Assembly (NCBI GenBank): GCA_015999985.1
Contig: JAECRA010000002.1
Location: 1 to 64,000, forward strand
Origin: Comamonadaceae bacterium
GTDB lineage: Bacteria > Pseudomonadota > Gammaproteobacteria > Burkholderiales > Burkholderiaceae_C
Direction: 5' to 3'
Length of the DNA stretch: 64,000 bases
Below the pieces are notes generated by a model. It ran no database searches. It saw only the letters and a program-made list of their open reading frames with translations, and had not been told where the DNA came from. Each line of letters opens with the position of its first letter. Position 1 is the first letter of the stretch. This document shows, in pieces, positions 46,290 to 55,210 of the stretch. Position numbers and translations under genes: made by a program.

Positions 46290-49200
46290 TCAGCGCCTAG
46301 TCGGAGGTCGCCTGCGCATCGAGACGCCAGTTGCAAGGATCAGCAATGCCATCATCATCCACAGTGCCCATTGAGACACTGTAGGCACTGGCACTGTGCC
46401 AGGGCCGGCGAGTGAAGCCACCACACCAGGGCCTCCCGCATCCACGATGACGCCATTAGCGCTGAGATCGTCGTCACCGAGACCCCCGTCCACGAGGGTC
46501 AGGCGTACCAAGTTTCCTTCGATGACGGCACCAGGGAACACATACCAGTGTGGTGCCGCACAAGAAGGTGCATCGACGCATCCGTGGCCTATCGGGGTTG
46601 GGCCATACTTCCAGTACACCGAGTCCGCAGGCAATGCAGAGGGATAAGTCACAGTCAATTCGGCAGTGCTGCCCGGGGTGCCGCCTTCGAGCACAAAATC
46701 GAACAGGCCGTGCGGGAAGGAGACGTTCGCGGGCAACGAGCCCACAGACGCTGCGGCGATGAAGGCTGCAGAGCGGAACGTCCATCCGGCGCTGACATCA
46801 GCAGTGGCTTGCCCGGAGGACGTAGGAGTCTGTGCCCAAGGAGCTGAGCACGTCGTCAATGGCCAGGGAGCTGCCTCGCAACCCCATTGGTATTGACCGT
46901 TGGCCGAGGTTACCGCCGTGACATTGCCCCCAACGCAGAGGTTGGAACGCGGCAGCACGACGCTGGCGATACCCTGCGCGCTGCCGCATTGCGCCGGCGC
47001 TGCTGCAGCTGGACTGACCGGCGCGGACGCGAGTGAGGGCTCGCCGGTGCCGATGATGTTGCGCGCCGAGACCGTGCAGGTCACTGGCTCACCATTGGTC
47101 AGGGCCGAAACGGTGACAGGCGAAGCTGTAGCGCTGGCCGTCTGCGCGCCGCAGGTGACGGTAAATCCCATCAGCTCAAGATTGCCGACATTGTCTGCAG
47201 GCGTGAATGCAACCTGCACTTGCCCGTCGCCTACGGTCACGCTTGTGATGGCAGGCGCCGGCGGAACCAGCGCAGCCTTGGCTACCTGCTGCAGCGCAAC
47301 GGCGTCTGCGGGCGAGATACCGAGATCGATTGCCGCCAGCTCACCCGCGCCGAGCGATGTGGGATCAACGCCCGCGATGCGGCCTAGATGTACCAGCGCG
47401 CTCAGATAGGAGCCATATTTGCTGGGATGGAAGTAGTCGATGTACCAGAGGTTGATCTTGCTTGCGTCTGGCACATACGGATCACGCATCGCCACACCTG
47501 AGGTCACCGCACGCAGGAAGGCATCTCCTACCGGAGATACGCCCTTGAAGCGCGTATTCGCGGCGGCGCGTCCAAAATAGCCCGCGTGAAAATCGGCCGT
47601 CATGGCCTCAAGCCCTTCTGCTGCCGTGTAAGTGGTGCCGTTCACGTTCGAGCCGTTGGGGCCGATCAGGTCGGGACGAGCCCAGGTCTGATACAGATAA
47701 ATATCTGCATTGGCATTGGCGTTCAAATTCGAGCCCGGCACCGTGCGCACGACATTGCAGGTGTTTTGCGATGCGCCGGTGATGGTCGGGCAATTCGGGC
47801 CGAAAAGTTCGGTTTCAGTGAATGAGCCACCCGCACCTTCGTGAATCCATTGCTGGAACTTGTCCGCATAGGCGTTGAAGTACGGCAGGTTAGCATTGTG
47901 GCTGCGGCCCGGAGGCAGTGGCTCGTCGCTCAAATCCTGCAACACGACAGTGGTCCATCTCTGCGACGCAGCGTTACCGCGCAAATCCCAGCCTGCTGGA
48001 TTGGAGTTCAGGAAGTGCCCACGCAGCGAGGCCGCGTTGCGCGCCGAGATGGACACGTCGTAGTCCAGCCCTGCTTGGTCGGCCATTTTCTTGAAAACGC
48101 CGGGAATGCCGCCCCAGGGGTGCGGCTCGTCAGGGTTGGAGCCCGTCGCATCGCGTTGCCACATGGGCATCGTGAGGTCTGTGACATTGTTGGTGTTGTA
48201 GCTCATGACCGGATCCATCCGGCCGAACGTATAGCTGTTGCCAAGGAAAAGGATGACCTTCTTGGCAAACCTGACATCAACGCTGCACGCTTCAGTGACG
48301 GGTTTGGTCGTGTAGGTGGTGCCCTGTAATTGACCACCACAAGTGCCACGCACCGCGACCGCATAGCCCTCATCGGGCACCAGCGTAAAGCTGGCCGTAC
48401 TGCCCTGAATCACGTTCTGTGGCGCGCTGTTGGCAATGCTTCCGTGCCCCTGGCTGGTGGGTGTGACACTGAACACCGGTAATGCAACAAACGATGCAGA
48501 GACCGTGCAGTTGCTAGTGATGGCTTCGGTCGTGTAGATCGAGCCAGAGAGAGCGCCACCGCAGGTGCCCCCGACAGATGCCGAATATCCGGCCAGCGGG
48601 GTCACCGTGAACTGAGCAGTACTGCCGTAGGGCCTGTTTTGCGCGGTATTCGGGCTGATTGAACCGTTTGCCCCAGCGCTCGGAGTGACAGTGAAGTTTT
48701 GCAGGGCGAATGTGACATTGACCGTGCAGTTGCCGTTGATGGGCGATGTCGTGTAAGTGGTGCCGCTCAATGTGCCCCCGCAGGTGCCACCGACCTGGGC
48801 TGTGTACCCGCTCTGCGGCGTAACTGAGAAGATAGAAGTCTGGCCACTGATCACCGTCACAGGCACGGAAGGCGAAATGGTGCCGCCGGTGGTAGCTGTC
48901 GGCGTCACTGTGTAGGTGACCTGTTGGGTGAAGCTGAAGTTGACCGTGCAGTTTTCAGTGAGAGGCTGAGTGGTGTAGATACCGTCACTCAACGTGCCAG
49001 CGCAGGTGCCTCCAGCCACCGCGGTGTAGCCGGGGTTGGCGGTGACATCGAAACTAGTCGTTTGTCCATGAAATACAGTCCGGCTGGCCGGGCTAACGCT
49101 GCCGTTTGCGCCTGCCGTAGCGGCTGCTGTCACGCTGACTTCGGGAGCCAATGCCACACCGCGAAACGCCCGCAGGGAGCCCGCTGAAGCGAGAATGGTG

Positions 49201-50207
49201 GGAACGCCAGCGAAGGCGCCATCAAAACCGCTGGCGTCGACCATCGACATCAGGGTTTCAGCACCGCGGGTGGCAAACAAAGTTACCGTGCTGCCTGCTA
49301 CTGTAGCCGTCAATCCTCTGTAATCATCGTCTGCCACGCCAACCGTGCCATTGGATACCCAGGCTCCGGACTTGAGAGAAAACTTGGTGATGCCCTTGTC
49401 ATCATCGGCCAAATACAGAGTGTCCGCTCCTGGCGCGCCGTCGAGATCAAGCAAGACAAAGGCGTACGGGCTCGGAGTGAGCGCATCACTCAGGCCAGGC
49501 AGGCGAGTGGCCGTAGCCGTTGTCGTAGGCGTTCCGGATCCGATGCGATTGACGCCCTTGAAGGTGTTGGTACCCGTATTCGAGGTGTTATAGAGTTGGC
49601 CATCAATCACCGCCACCGAGCGACCTCCCGCAGGCGTCGAGGCGACAGGCGCTGAGGTACTCGCGCCAGCTGCTGCGGCACGCGTGCCATCCAGACTGCT
49701 CGTCACCCAGAAGCCAGTGCAGTTCGTGCTGGCGGCACCGCGAAAATTATTGGCGCTGGCGTTGTTCAAATCTGTAAGCGCCGTGGATGTATCAACATCC
49801 CCGGCTCGGGAGACGATGGCCACGACACGCGGGATGCCCGTCGCGCTGACCAGATTGCCGCTGGTCACTGACGGATCGCGTCCGTAACCCGGCACGACCA
49901 GGCAGCGCTTGTCTTGCGAGCGGGTCAGCCAACCTTCCGATGTGGCGGTGCCGCCACCGGCAAAGGGCTGCTGAACGCCACTCGCAGCCGTCGGCATGGC
50001 AATCGATTGAACCAACGTTCCACTTGGCGTGAATTCATCAAGAAAGACTGGGTTACCTGTAGCAACCAAGGCCCGACTGCCGTCGCCCACCCGATAAACC
50101 ACTACGTTGCCCGGCGTAAACGCTGCGGCGGATGCTGGAGCAGTCCAGAACGGGGGGATGATCAAGGTCAGGGCAAGAAGGGCTCGCCAAGAGAAGTTTG
50201 CTCTCAT
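46290..50207 (-). CDS. Large secreted IPTL-CTERM protein with bacterial repeats and an SGNH-like hydrolase domain
   Basis: 1305 residues. Signal peptide 1-28 (ALLALTLIIPPFWTAPASA); residues 30-350 a propeller-like region with VVVYRVGDGS and VFLDEFTPSG; 357-648 four repeats of about 70 residues each ending GGTCGGTLSGTTYTTSPING-type then NCTV; about 650-950 an SGNH/DUF4886-like domain with FLGNSYTFG and DYFHPSKYGSYL (block V Asp/His); an Fn3-like domain near 985-1070; a choice-of-anchor-like domain with LVDGGLGDDDLSANGVIVD; finally VPTVSQWALWMMMALLILAT plus RRRPPTRR, an IPTL-CTERM sorting signal. Exported and probably processed by exosortase XrtH encoded elsewhere. Start ATG 50207 has AGAGA upstream. 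Confidence 0.85.
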   Translation of the reverse strand: MRANFSWRALLALTLIIPPFWTAPASAAAFTPGNVVVYRVGDGSRALVATGNPVFLDEFTPSGTLVQSIAMPTAASGVQQPFAGGGTATSEGWLTRSQDKRCLVVPGYGRDPSVTSGNLVSATGIPRVVAIVSRAGDVDTSTALTDLNNASANNFRGAASTNCTGFWVTSSLDGTRAAAAGASTSAPVASTPAGGRSVAVIDGQLYNTSNTGTNTFKGVNRIGSGTPTTTATATRLPGLSDALTPSPYAFVLLDLDGAPGADTLYLADDDKGITKFSLKSGAWVSNGTVGVADDDYRGLTATVAGSTVTLFATRGAETLMSMVDASGFDGAFAGVPTILASAGSLRAFRGVALAPEVSVTAAATAGANGSVSPASRTVFHGQTTSFDVTANPGYTAVAGGTCAGTLSDGIYTTQPLTENCTVNFSFTQQVTYTVTPTATTGGTISPSVPVTVISGQTSIFSVTPQSGYTAQVGGTCGGTLSGTTYTTSPINGNCTVNVTFALQNFTVTPSAGANGSISPNTAQNRPYGSTAQFTVTPLAGYSASVGGTCGGALSGSIYTTEAITSNCTVSASFVALPVFSVTPTSQGHGSIANSAPQNVIQGSTASFTLVPDEGYAVAVRGTCGGQLQGTTYTTKPVTEACSVDVRFAKKVILFLGNSYTFGRMDPVMSYNTNNVTDLTMPMWQRDATGSNPDEPHPWGGIPGVFKKMADQAGLDYDVSISARNAASLRGHFLNSNPAGWDLRGNAASQRWTTVVLQDLSDEPLPPGRSHNANLPYFNAYADKFQQWIHEGAGGSFTETELFGPNCPTITGASQNTCNVVRTVPGSNLNANANADIYLYQTWARPDLIGPNGSNVNGTTYTAAEGLEAMTADFHAGYFGRAAANTRFKGVSPVGDAFLRAVTSGVAMRDPYVPDASKINLWYIDYFHPSKYGSYLSALVHLGRIAGVDPTSLGAGELAAIDLGISPADAVALQQVAKAALVPPAPAITSVTVGDGQVQVAFTPADNVGNLELMGFTVTCGAQTASATASPVTVSALTNGEPVTCTVSARNIIGTGEPSLASAPVSPAAAAPAQCGSAQGIASVVLPRSNLCVGGNVTAVTSANGQYQWGCEAAPWPLTTCSAPWAQTPTSSGQATADVSAGWTFRSAAFIAAASVGSLPANVSFPHGLFDFVLEGGTPGSTAELTVTYPSALPADSVYWKYGPTPIGHGCVDAPSCAAPHWYVFPGAVIEGNLVRLTLVDGGLGDDDLSANGVIVDAGGPGVVASLAGPGTVPVPTVSQWALWMMMALLILATGVSMRRRPPTRR
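48264..49139 (-). repeat. Four coding repeats in the IPTL-CTERM protein
   Basis: Repeats of about 70-75 residues with the pattern ANGSISP ... TAQFTVTPLAGYSASVGGTC ... YTTEAITSNCTV. Each has a conserved Cys pair that could form a disulfide. Similar to bacterial InlB B-like/Big repeats that build stalks on surface proteins. Confidence 0.85.
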
Positions 50208-50379
50208 GCTTGTCTCTTTATTGGTATTTCTGTGCCGGCTGACGGCAGGTCCAGCCATCCTATGTCGGGCCTACCCAAAAGTAAAATATCTTGAACACGG
50301 TACTTGCATATCTTTGACATATGCAAGATTCAACCCCGTCCGTCGCCATTACGGGGACACGACCCACGCCAAGAGCAAG

Positions 50380-51381
50380 TCAGCGACTAGTCTCGCGCTC
50401 TACCTGACTAGCGAATTCCTTTGCGGAGCCTTCGAATAGCTGATTGTTCGCATCCTTCAGACGGGCTCGAATCGCGGGGGCTCGCAGCGCCTGTTCGATC
50501 GACTGATTGATGCGCTCGACCAATTCGGGGGGCGTTCCGTGGGCAGCGAACAGCCCAAACAGCGAATCCAGATTGGCCTGGGCATAGCCCAACTCCGCCA
50601 GGGTCGGCACCTCTGGAAGGAGAGGCAGCCGCAGCGGCGCACCTACGGCCAGCGCCTTGAAGCTTCCTTTGCGCAAAGCCGTCAATTGCGTGGGCGCCAC
50701 GTTGGTGGACAACACTTCAAAATGTCCGCCAAGCGCGTCCGTCAACTGCTGCCCCCCGCCTTTATATGGAACGTGGACGATCTGCAAGTCAGCCTGCCTG
50801 CTGATGCGCTGCAGCACCCTGTGGCCCGTCGTGCCCTCGCCCGTCGTCGCCCAGCGCAGACTTCCGGGGTGGCGACGCGCGTAAGTCACCATGTCTGCCA
50901 GCGTACCGCCCTCCAGTGCAGAGGTGCCCACCAACAAGAGCGGAGTGCGCATCACGCCTGCCACGGGCACGGGCATGGCCACCGTGGGCGCAACGCCCTG
51001 ACTGGTAGAACGGCTCGTGAGCGTCTCACGCAGTATGCCCATTGCAGCTGAGGCCGTGAAAACAAGCGTGTGGCCATCGGGAGGATTACGCGAGAGCATA
51101 TCGAGCGCCAGCGTTCCCGCCGCGCCCGGCCGGTTCTCCACCAGAACGGGCACCTTCAGGCGCTCCGACCATTCCCGAGCCAGCGCCCTGGCCACCAGAT
51201 CGCTCACTCCGCCGGTGGGATAAGCCACGAGCATGCGGATGCCCCCCCTGGGCCAGGCCTGAGTGGCCAGCACCGCCGACACGCCTCCCGCAAGTGAGAG
51301 GGTCAGTAGCGTTCTGCGCGTGCAGGCCTGGTCTGCAGTGACAGCGGAATGAACGAGTGCCGGATCGCCTGGCGTGGGCAT
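50380..51381 (-). CDS. Bug-family (TctC-like) periplasmic solute-binding protein
   Basis: 333 residues. The frame is open another 97 codons upstream, but MPTPGDPALV at 51381 is the sensible start: the region above is the LysR 3' end, and the signal-like TRRTLLTLSLAGGVSAVLAT follows. IRMLVAYPTGGVSDLVARAL is a variant of the family start, and VPYKGGGQQLTDALGGHFEV the usual ligand-loop. It lies 11 nt after the LysR stop, so the two are co-transcribed, and divergent from a lipoprotein hydrolase. Ligand unknown; no transporter subunits nearby. Confidence 0.9.
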   Translation of the reverse strand: MPTPGDPALVHSAVTADQACTRRTLLTLSLAGGVSAVLATQAWPRGGIRMLVAYPTGGVSDLVARALAREWSERLKVPVLVENRPGAAGTLALDMLSRNPPDGHTLVFTASAAMGILRETLTSRSTSQGVAPTVAMPVPVAGVMRTPLLLVGTSALEGGTLADMVTYARRHPGSLRWATTGEGTTGHRVLQRISRQADLQIVHVPYKGGGQQLTDALGGHFEVLSTNVAPTQLTALRKGSFKALAVGAPLRLPLLPEVPTLAELGYAQANLDSLFGLFAAHGTPPELVERINQSIEQALRAPAIRARLKDANNQLFEGSAKEFASQVERETSR

Positions 51382-51392
51382 GAGGCGTTCTT

Positions 51393-52310
51393 TCAATGGG
51401 TCCGCGCCATATGTTGCCGGGAAAGCCTCTTGGCAAGCGCTATGAATGACCCGAGAGGTCCGTCTCCATCTTGCGCGCGATAGGCCAGGGTCAGCGGCGC
51501 GCTCAGATTCACTGATGGTTCGAACGAGCGATACACCACCGCGTCCTGGTGCGAACCCTTGACAGACGCAGGCACGATAGACAGTCCTACCCCCGCAGCC
51601 ACGAGGTTCACGTTGGTCATCATTCGCTCGACCTCGGCGGCAATTTCCACCTGCACGTTTCGGAGCGCACACAGCGCGAGAAGATTGGCGTAGAGGCCTG
51701 GCGCCCCGGGACGACGCACAAGCACCAGTTGCTCGCCATGAAGCTCATCGAGCCGCACAGGAGCCTCCCGCTCCTTCGCCAACCGATGATCCACCGGGAT
51801 GGCAAGCAGTGACTCTTCCTGTAGCAGCACCTCGAAGACCAGCCCCGCTGGCTGCGCGACCGGCACGCGAAGAAATCCACAATGCAGACGCCGCTCAGCC
51901 ACTGCTTCAGTGATCTCGGCAGCGTTGTTCTCGCTGACGCTCAGCAGGATGTCTGGATGCTCCTTGCGGCAAGTGCGCAGCACCTCGGGCGTGAACGCAT
52001 GGGCAGCGGCGGAGCTTGTAAAACCGACCTGGAGATGGCCCCGTTCGCCGCGTGCAAAAGCCTGCATGCGATCCGTCATAGCGGTGAAATCTGCCATAAG
52101 GCGCTCGGCCTCCACACGCAACTCGCGCCCGGCATCCGTCAGATCGACGCCCTTGGCGTGGCGATGGAACAGCGCGGTTCCGAGTTCGGTCTCAAGCGCC
52201 CGGATCTGCAACGACAGCGGCGGCTGCTGGATACCCAGCCGCTCGGCAGCCCGCGTGATATGCCCGCTTTCGGCCACAGCGAGAAAGTAGCGCAGATGCC
52301 TCAGTTCCAT
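51393..52310 (-). CDS. LysR-family transcriptional regulator (CatM/BenM-like group)
   Basis: 305 residues: MELRHLRYFLAVAESGHITR and AAERLGIQQPPLSLQIRALE form the wHTH typical of the aromatic-catabolism LysR branch, and the effector domain follows (HLQVGFTSSAAAHAFTPEVL). It is expressed with the Bug gene and is divergent from the hydrolase gene over a 158-bp AT-rich gap, where its operator should lie. A role in sensing the same compound that Bug binds is inferred. Confidence 0.92.
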   Translation of the reverse strand: MELRHLRYFLAVAESGHITRAAERLGIQQPPLSLQIRALETELGTALFHRHAKGVDLTDAGRELRVEAERLMADFTAMTDRMQAFARGERGHLQVGFTSSAAAHAFTPEVLRTCRKEHPDILLSVSENNAAEITEAVAERRLHCGFLRVPVAQPAGLVFEVLLQEESLLAIPVDHRLAKEREAPVRLDELHGEQLVLVRRPGAPGLYANLLALCALRNVQVEIAAEVERMMTNVNLVAAGVGLSIVPASVKGSHQDAVVYRSFEPSVNLSAPLTLAYRAQDGDGPLGSFIALAKRLSRQHMARTH

Positions 52311-52468
52311 ATATTCAAAAAGTATGAAGTCTATATTTTATAAATCTTTGAAATATCTCAAGAGACTCCCCAGAATGCCGCCAACAACTCGTGACGGCTT
52401 CCAGTTTGCTTCTACCACTATTCATGGTTGATGCCGGAATTCAAAAGACTTCAAAGGAGACATATTTC

Positions 52469-53839
52469 ATGCAACTCAGCCTTCGCCCTTCCCCACTCTC
52501 CCTGATGGTCCTGCTGGCGCTCGCGGGCTGCGGCGGTGGCTCAATGACGCAGCGCGGCTCGTCCACAACGAGTGAAGCCGCACCGCAGGCGGCTACCTGC
52601 CCGGCCGACGTTCCGCTCGACGCCAGGTGCCTCTCAGGACGCGACTCCGCGGGCGCGTTCTACATGATCGCCGTGCCAGCCAAATGGAACGGGACGCTGG
52701 TCATGCATGCCCACGGAGGCCCCGACTTGAAGGCTCCCGATCTGGGGCGTTCGCGCGAAGACCTCACGCGCTGGTCCATCATGGTGAAGGCGGGCTACGC
52801 ATGGGCAGGCTCGTCATACCGCCAGGGCGGCGTGGAATTGCGTGCCGCTGCCGAAGACACAGAGCGCCTGCGCGGCATCTTCCACAAGCACATTGCCGTG
52901 CCCAAGCGAACGGTGCTACACGGCCAATCCTGGGGCGCAGGCGTGGCGGCCAAAGGCGCGGAAATGTTCACTAAAGACACTGTGGGCGAGCGCCCCTACG
53001 ATGCGGTGCTGCTCACAAGCGGAGTGCTGGGCGGGGGCACGCGTTCATATGATTTCCGGCTTGACCTGCGCGTGGTCTACCAATACCTGTGCGGCAACCA
53101 CCCGCGCCCGGCCGAAGCGCAATATGCGCTCAACCTCGGACTGCCTGCCGATGTGACCATGAAGCAGGCCGATGTGGCGGCGCGCGTCAACGAGTGTTTG
53201 GCGCTGAACAAACGCACGGCCGAACGTACAGCCGAGCAGAATGCCAAGATAAAGACCATCGTCGACGTGATCAAGATCCCTGAGAGCGCAATCCAGTCGC
53301 ACATGAACTGGGGCACACTGCATTTTCAGGACATTTCCGCCAAGCGCACCGGCGGCACAAGCCCATTCGGAAACGAGGGGGTGGTCTACAGCGGCTCTTC
53401 CAATGATGCCGCTCTCAACGCAGGTGTCCTGCGCTACAGGGCTGACGCAGCAGCCTATCGGAAATTCGCGAGGGACACCGATCCGCTTGGAAAAATTCCT
53501 GTGCCTGTGATCTCAACCAAATGGATCGGCGACCCTACAGCCTTTGTAGAACTCGATTCGCGCTTTCGCGAAGTGATGCGCGAGGGCGGCAGCGGTGAAC
53601 GCCTGGTTCAAACCTTCACCACCAAAGGTACGCACAGTTTCATCAGTGATCCAACCTACCCCACCCTGATGACCGCGCTTTTGCGATGGGTGGACACCGG
53701 CGTCAAGCCCACTCCCGCCGACATTGCCAACGCTTGCCCAGGCTTTGAAGCGCAGTTCGGCCAAGGATGCGTCTTCAACCCGACCTACCCCCTTCCGTCA
53801 CTCGAGTCCCGAGTGCCCGCACGTCAGCGCCCCCAATGA
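52469..53839 (+). CDS. Lipoprotein alpha/beta hydrolase
   Basis: 456-residue predicted lipoprotein: lipobox LAGC with Cys21, then a Thr/Ser-rich linker and the hydrolase domain. HAHGGPD (about 81-87) gives the oxyanion hole, GQSWGAG (152-158) the nucleophile Ser154, and GTHSFISDPTY a probable catalytic His. Six or more Cys suggest disulfides, as in extracellular esterases. The start ATG 52469 has AAGGAG 9 nt upstream. Substrate unknown; with the divergent LysR-Bug pair it may release a carboxylate that Bug captures. Confidence 0.82.
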   Translation: MQLSLRPSPLSLMVLLALAGCGGGSMTQRGSSTTSEAAPQAATCPADVPLDARCLSGRDSAGAFYMIAVPAKWNGTLVMHAHGGPDLKAPDLGRSREDLTRWSIMVKAGYAWAGSSYRQGGVELRAAAEDTERLRGIFHKHIAVPKRTVLHGQSWGAGVAAKGAEMFTKDTVGERPYDAVLLTSGVLGGGTRSYDFRLDLRVVYQYLCGNHPRPAEAQYALNLGLPADVTMKQADVAARVNECLALNKRTAERTAEQNAKIKTIVDVIKIPESAIQSHMNWGTLHFQDISAKRTGGTSPFGNEGVVYSGSSNDAALNAGVLRYRADAAAYRKFARDTDPLGKIPVPVISTKWIGDPTAFVELDSRFREVMREGGSGERLVQTFTTKGTHSFISDPTYPTLMTALLRWVDTGVKPTPADIANACPGFEAQFGQGCVFNPTYPLPSLESRVPARQRPQ

Positions 53840-53925
53840 GGGGCCTCATCGTCCAGTAAGCCGCAAACGCCGCCGCCTTGGCAGCCGGCTCAATTGCAGA
53901 ATGGGTTTCTGCTAGCCCTTGCTAG

Positions 53926-54121
53926 CTAGGGAAGCTCTGCACAAATCGATCGCCGCGTGCTTCGGTGGATTTGGGGGGGCGCCTAGCTGCGGTCTGCAGC
54001 GTTGCCTAGGCGGCCCCGAAAATCCTCTCGATACCACCCGGTATCGCTGCGGTTTTCGCCTCGCATCCCATCCCAACCCACCGTTCACGCTTACCGCTCG
54101 ATTTGTGCAGAGCTTCCCTAG
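53926..54121. mobile_element. MITE-like element with CTAG flanks
   Basis: GGAAGCTCTGCACAAATCGA at 53930-53949 is repeated in inverse at 54098-54117, and each end is flanked by CTAG (53926-53929, 54118-54121), matching the YTAR target of IS5-family elements. The 188-bp body holds no transposase. It lies in the gap between the hydrolase and ahpC. The GGAAG end also agrees with IS5-type ends. Confidence 0.8.
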
Positions 54122-54371
54122 CGCGAGCATATTGACGGTATTGAGGGCATTGGCTATCGGAATGGCCGCCGAACGCCCGCAGAGGTGATTCTTTGAACAG
54201 GCTCTTAAAGTGCTCGGCCAGCGCCAAGGAGAGTCCTGAGTGTTGAATTAGCTGCTCCGTCAAAACTCTCACATGGTTCTGATGTAAGCTGAGAGGAGCG
54301 AATGCGTGTCTTTCGGCCGTGCGCTGATTTGGGTAGCCAACAGGTCCACCAGCAGCGGCTATCAGCCCCAT
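54122..54371 (-). other. Unassigned open stretch next to the MITE-like element
   Basis: A minus-strand open frame (MGLIAAAGGPVGYPNQRTAE ...) covers this 250-bp piece and is cut by the insertion. It has no recognisable domain and no clear ribosome site; possibly a gene remnant or chance. The rest of the 645-bp gap has no gene. Confidence 0.25.
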
Positions 54372-54401
54372 AGGCTCAGACTAATGATAGGTTAGGCAAA
54401 A

Positions 54402-54434
54402 TGAATCAAAGATTCAATAGTCCATGCCTATAAT
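54402..54434 (+). promoter_or_regulatory. ahpC promoter with dyad
   Basis: -10 box TATAAT at 54429-54434; the -35 region is poor and is replaced by the dyad TGAATC-AAA-GATTCA (54402-54416). ATAG-N7-CTAT (54417-54431), one half of the OxyR consensus, overlaps the -10. This suggests control by an activator or repressor, but only one OxyR half-site is present. Confidence 0.5.
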
Positions 54435-54484
54435 TCACTCATCGCAAATCATTTCATCACTCTTAACTAACTCAAGGAGAAAAC

Positions 54485-55054
54485 ATGTCCCTTATCAATA
54501 CCAAGGTTCAGCCGTTCAAAACACAGGCTTTCCATAACGGCAAGTTTGAAGAAGTCACCGAGCAAACACTCTCGAACGGTAAAAACTGGTCTGTCGTGAT
54601 TTTCATGCCAGCAGCTTTCACCTTCAACTGCCCTACCGAAATCGAAGACGCTGCTGATAACTACGCCGATTTCCAGAAAGCCAACGCAGAGGTCTACATT
54701 GTCACCACTGACACGCATTTCTCCCACAAAGTGTGGCATGAGACCAGCGAAGCAGTGGGCAAGGCCAAGTTCTTCCTGGTGGGCGACCCAACTCACGCGC
54801 TGACCAACGCTTTCGACGTGCACATTCCTGAAGAAGGCCTGGCACTGCGCGGTACCTTCGTGATCGATCCAAGCGGCACGATCAAGACCATGGAAGTGCA
54901 TTCCAACGAAATCGCCCGCGACGTGAAAGAAACCGTTCGCAAGCTGAAGGCTGCTCAGTACACTGCCGCTCACCCCGGCGAAGTGTGCCCTGCCAAGTGG
55001 AAAGAAGGCGAAAAGACTTTGAAGCCTTCCATCGATCTCGTCGGCAAGATCTAA
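54485..55054 (+). CDS. ahpC: Alkyl hydroperoxide reductase, peroxiredoxin subunit AhpC
   Basis: 189-residue typical 2-Cys peroxiredoxin that reduces hydrogen peroxide and organic peroxides with AhpF. Peroxidatic Cys49 in FTFNCPTEIED and resolving Cys168 in PGEVCPAKW. The usual VCPTE reads NCPTE here. AAGGAG ribosome site. Followed by a terminator and then ahpF. Confidence 0.97.
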   Translation: MSLINTKVQPFKTQAFHNGKFEEVTEQTLSNGKNWSVVIFMPAAFTFNCPTEIEDAADNYADFQKANAEVYIVTTDTHFSHKVWHETSEAVGKAKFFLVGDPTHALTNAFDVHIPEEGLALRGTFVIDPSGTIKTMEVHSNEIARDVKETVRKLKAAQYTAAHPGEVCPAKWKEGEKTLKPSIDLVGKI

Positions 55055-55100
55055 GCGGATAACCCCGCCTTTGCGCACACCCTAGGGTAAGCGCATGACA

Positions 55101-55146
55101 GCCGAACGCGACGGGGATCGCAGATCCCCGCCGTTCGGCTTTTTAT
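55101..55146 (+). terminator. ahpC terminator
   Basis: Outer stem AGCCGAACG / CGTTCGGCT and inner stem GGGGATC / GATCCCC followed by five T and TATT, 46 nt after ahpC. It limits read-through to ahpF, so AhpC can be made in excess. Confidence 0.9.
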
Positions 55147-55210
55147 TGACTGAAATTTGGCTGGCCGCCCCCAAATAAGGTGGTCAGCAACCAAGCAAGG
55201 AGCCATCACC

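Noticed and set aside
53912-54130. 72-codon frame across the CTAG-flanked element
   Set aside because: Spans inverted ends of a non-coding element and matches no transposase motif.
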